64,000 bases of DNA. It comes from Pseudomonadales bacterium (GTDB taxonomy: Bacteria; Pseudomonadota; Gammaproteobacteria; Pseudomonadales; UBA5518). Made by a program: the position numbers and the translations under genes. The notes beneath the pieces were generated by a model that had not been told where the DNA came from, made no database searches, and saw only the letters and a program-made list of their open reading frames with translations. Of the stretch, positions 61,633-64,000 are shown piece by piece. Numbering within the stretch: the stretch's first letter is position 1; each line of letters begins with the position of its first letter. Where the stretch lies: assembly GCA_022072145.1 (NCBI GenBank), contig JAJVIG010000007.1:62001-126000 (forward strand), given 5' to 3'.

Positions 61633-62877
61633 ATGCGCGACGACGACCGCCGCCGCTGGGACATCGTTCTCTGGGGTGCCACCGGTCACACGGGGCGCCC
61701 GGCCGCGCGTTACCTGCACGAGCACTACGGTGCGCACGGCGCGGTGCGCTGGGCGATCGCCGGGCGTGACCGCGCGGCGCTCGAGGCGGTACGCGAGCGC
61801 ATCGGCGCGCCGGGCCTGGAAATCCTGATCGTTCCGGGTGGCGATGCGGCGGCAGCCGATGCGCTCGCACGCGCCACCCGCGTGGTCTGCGCCACCGTTG
61901 CGCCATCGGCGCGGCACGCGAACGAGATGGTCGCCGCCTGCGTGCGCCACGGCACCGATTACTGCGATCTCAGCGGCGAGTTGCACTGGCTGCGCGACAT
62001 GATCGACCGCCACGACGACGCGGCGCGTGCCAGCGGTGCGCGCGTGCTCAACGCCTGCGGCTTCGATTCGATTCCCTCGGACCTCGGCGTGCAGTTCCTG
62101 CAGGAGCAGGCGCTGGCGCGCTACGGCGAATACTGCCAGCGCATCCGCAACTGCTTCGACCGCGGCCACATCGCGGTTTCAGGCGGCAGCTTCGCGAGCG
62201 GACTCGGCGTGATGGAGGCGATCGCGCGCGAACCGCGCTACGCGGATCTGATCAGCAACCCGAACAGCCTGAACCCGCGTGATCGCATGCACGGCGCCGC
62301 CGCCCCCGATCTGGATCGCGTGGTGTTCGACGCCGATTTCGACGCCTGGGTGGCACCCTTCCCGCTCGGCGGCATCAACACGCGCATGGTGCGCCGCGCG
62401 CACGCGTTGCAGGATTTCCCGTACGGGCAGGACTTCGTCTACGAGGAATGGAAGCTCGCCGGCAAGGGAGCGCTGGCGAAACTGCGCGCGCAGGCCGAAG
62501 GCTTGTTCGGGCGCATGTTCATGGCCGGCGACCCGCGCTCGCCGCTGAGCCGCCTGCTGCACCGCCTTGGACCCAAACCCGGCGACGGCCCCACCGAGGA
62601 GCAGATGGCGGGCTACGGGCCGTTCAGCTTCCGCATGATCGGCACCACCCGCTCGGGACAGCTGCTGCGCGGGCATGTCTTCTGCCCCCGCGATCCCGGG
62701 CATGGCGGCACAGCGGCGATGCTGTGCGACACCGCGTGGTGCCTGGCGATGGAGCGCGAGCGCACCGGCCGCACCGGCGGGTTCACCACCCCGAGCGTGG
62801 CACTGGGCGCGGTGTTGCGCGAGCAGTTGCGCACCCACGCCGGCGTGCAGTTCGGCCTTGCCGATCCGCCGGGTTGA
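61633..62877 (+). CDS. Saccharopine dehydrogenase-like NAD(P) reductase
   Basis: The protein has 414 aa from the ATG at 61633. The Rossmann start is WDIVLWGATGHTGRPAARYL, followed by WAIAGRDRAALEAV, CDLSGELHWLRDMI and the family-typical NACGFDSIPSDLGVQFL. The C-terminal part includes FSFRMIGTTRSGQLLRGHVF. It matches the trans-acting enoyl reductase/saccharopine-dehydrogenase-like group found in lipid and sterol metabolism of actinobacteria and proteobacteria, not true lysine metabolism. A reduction of a conjugated double bond would fit the surrounding genes. Confidence 0.86.
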   Translation: MRDDDRRRWDIVLWGATGHTGRPAARYLHEHYGAHGAVRWAIAGRDRAALEAVRERIGAPGLEILIVPGGDAAAADALARATRVVCATVAPSARHANEMVAACVRHGTDYCDLSGELHWLRDMIDRHDDAARASGARVLNACGFDSIPSDLGVQFLQEQALARYGEYCQRIRNCFDRGHIAVSGGSFASGLGVMEAIAREPRYADLISNPNSLNPRDRMHGAAAPDLDRVVFDADFDAWVAPFPLGGINTRMVRRAHALQDFPYGQDFVYEEWKLAGKGALAKLRAQAEGLFGRMFMAGDPRSPLSRLLHRLGPKPGDGPTEEQMAGYGPFSFRMIGTTRSGQLLRGHVFCPRDPGHGGTAAMLCDTAWCLAMERERTGRTGGFTTPSVALGAVLREQLRTHAGVQFGLADPPG

Positions 62878-62898
62878 GGGGCGCACCATCGTTCGACT

Positions 62899-62990
62899 GT
62901 AGGTCCGGGCTGTACCCGGACATGTTCGCGTAGGTCCGGGCTGTGCCCGGACAGTTGTGCCAGCCATGTTCGGCCGCAGGCCGAACCTGC
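62899..62990. repeat. REP-like palindrome cluster, three units (locus 6)
   Basis: 62899-62921 and 62930-62952 (GTAGGTCCGGGC...CCCGGAC, direct repeats 31 bp apart) and 62968-62990 (GTTCGGCC...GGCCGAACCTGC). It fills the 128-bp gap between the convergent reductase and hydantoinase-B genes. Confidence 0.9.
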
Positions 62991-63005
62991 GTGCGACCGG
63001 CACGC

Positions 63006-64000
63006 TCAGGCGAAGAACGCGCCGACGCCCAGCGGTTTGGCGTCGGGCCAGGTGCCGTAGGTGTGCAGGATCTCGGGCGGCGGCGACAGCCGTTCCCACT
63101 CGGCCAGGAACTCCGCGTACGGTTTGCCGCGCGCGCGGCGCGCTTCGCGCTCGGCGGCGCGTAGCCGTTCGGTCTGCGCGCGATCGACCATCAGCGTGCG
63201 CTCGTCCCAGGCCACGCGGAACACGTTCTGCGCGGTCCACGGCGAGTAGATCCCCGCACGCAGGTCCTGCATCACCGCCTCCGGGTCGCGCTCCAGCGCA
63301 TCGCCCCAGCCGCCTCCGCCCGGGCCACGCGCGCCGAAGCCGTCGCCCTCGCTCATCGGCTGGAACGGGGCGGTGCGCGCGAGTTCGTAGTCCTTGCCGC
63401 CGTGGCCGGCGCTGGCCATCTGCTGCAGGTTGATCGGCAACTCGACGTCCGGATCGGCCAGCGGCTGCACGCCGCCGTTGCTGACCTTGATTCCCGGACC
63501 GCAGCCCGCCGCATAGCCTCCGTAGATGCCGGTGTTGACCGGAAAACTGTGCGGCAGCGAGATGATCTGTCCGTACAGCAGCGCCGAGTCGTGCACGTAG
63601 GCACCGCACGACCCGCCGGCGCCGCCACGATACTTGCCGGCACCGGCCTGGTCGTGCGCCAGCCGGCGGAACGCATGGATGAACGGGTGCTGCACCTCGT
63701 CGTGTTCCACATCGAGGCTGTCGGCGGTCGAACTGACCACCACGCCCATCGAGTCGATGCCGTCGCTGTCGGGGCGCGCGCCGCCACCGGCGGAGTTGTA
63801 CATCGCGATCGAGAAACCGGTGCACATGCGCTGGTACTGGTCGAGTCCGGCGTAGCTGTAGAGCACCCCGATCCACCCCAGCGGCAGCGCCATGTACTCG
63901 CGACGCGTGAGGTAGCCGGCGCGCACCACGCACTGCACGAAGGCCAGCGAGGCGATCGCCAGCAGGTGCGCACCCGCCATCACCGCGGACTCAGGCGTCG
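63006..64000 (-). CDS. Hydantoinase B/oxoprolinase family protein, C-terminal part (cut by window end)
   Basis: The frame is open to the right edge, so the N-terminus is missing; 331 residues are visible. Features of the HyuB/oxoprolinase B family: YMALPLGWIGVLYSYAGLDQ, the Gly-rich GAGKYRGGAGG, FPVNTGIYGGYAAGCGPGIK and the Gly-rich GARGPGGGGWGDALERDP, followed by VAWDERTLMVDRAQTE. These enzymes hydrolyse N-carbamoyl rings or carboxylate ketones with ATP together with a HyuA subunit, which should lie beyond the edge. The C-terminus is more divergent than in 5-oxoprolinase, so the substrate is open. Confidence 0.88.
   Translation of the reverse strand, partial: TPESAVMAGAHLLAIASLAFVQCVVRAGYLTRREYMALPLGWIGVLYSYAGLDQYQRMCTGFSIAMYNSAGGGARPDSDGIDSMGVVVSSTADSLDVEHDEVQHPFIHAFRRLAHDQAGAGKYRGGAGGSCGAYVHDSALLYGQIISLPHSFPVNTGIYGGYAAGCGPGIKVSNGGVQPLADPDVELPINLQQMASAGHGGKDYELARTAPFQPMSEGDGFGARGPGGGGWGDALERDPEAVMQDLRAGIYSPWTAQNVFRVAWDERTLMVDRAQTERLRAAEREARRARGKPYAEFLAEWERLSPPPEILHTYGTWPDAKPLGVGAFFA

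Overview
The window is very GC-rich chromosomal DNA of a gammaproteobacterium, densely packed with coding sequence. Several gene orders match Pseudomonas-type genomes: a type II secretion (T2SS) locus with gspC-gspD divergent from gspE-F-G-H-I (the xcp layout), fimL near dnaQ-rnhA, gloB-mltD divergent from a methyltransferase-rnhA-dnaQ group, ppsA divergent from ppsR, and cysB next to thrH. The methylmalonyl-CoA pathway and a TonB-receptor catabolic region point more to the Halieaceae/Cellvibrionales side of the Pseudomonadales than to Pseudomonas itself. That placement is inference. No rRNA, tRNA, CRISPR array, prophage or insertion sequence was recognised.

Layout. 1-6.4 kb: T2SS genes gspI (first codons only), H, G, F, E on the minus strand and gspC, gspD on the plus strand. 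6.5-19.1 kb: housekeeping block with sohB, fimL, dnaQ, rnhA, a methyltransferase, gloB, mltD, an HTH protein, ppsA, ppsR and a sulfotransferase-like gene. 19.2-29.8 kb: minus-strand set for propionyl-CoA to succinyl-CoA, made of a carboxyltransferase, an atypical biotin carboxylase/carrier fusion, methylmalonyl-CoA epimerase, a DUF1631 protein, methylmalonyl-CoA mutase and its MeaB chaperone. 30-41.3 kb: pabB, thrH, cysB, a short CDF transporter, a 5'-nucleotidase, a DUF2889 / D-cysteine desulfhydrase-like / VOC set, yajC, a Crc-like exonuclease III, tdh and a second zinc alcohol dehydrogenase.

41.3-64 kb looks like accessory catabolism. It holds three SDRs, an iron-sulfur ene-reductase of the 2,4-dienoyl-CoA reductase type, an Asp/Glu/hydantoin racemase-like protein, a TonB-dependent receptor, a LuxR-type regulator, six small NTF2/SnoaL-fold proteins, two LLM flavin oxidoreductases, a DUF1214 protein with a divergent HTH regulator, an EthD protein, a saccharopine-dehydrogenase-like reductase and the C-terminal part of a hydantoinase-B/oxoprolinase protein cut by the window end. 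A TPP-enzyme gene there is wrecked by two internal deletions. The receptor, regulator, reductases and NTF2 proteins together suggest uptake and stepwise reductive or isomerising breakdown of a bulky organic substrate (steroid- or terpenoid-like is a guess). A higBA toxin-antitoxin pair and a GGDEF protein sit inside this region.

Six loci of REP-like palindromes (GTAGGTCCGGGC...GCCCGGAC and GTTCGGCC...GGCCGAAC) lie at gene ends from 19 kb on, four of them in the last 11 kb. In four cases the palindrome's leading GTAG supplies the stop codon of the adjoining gene.
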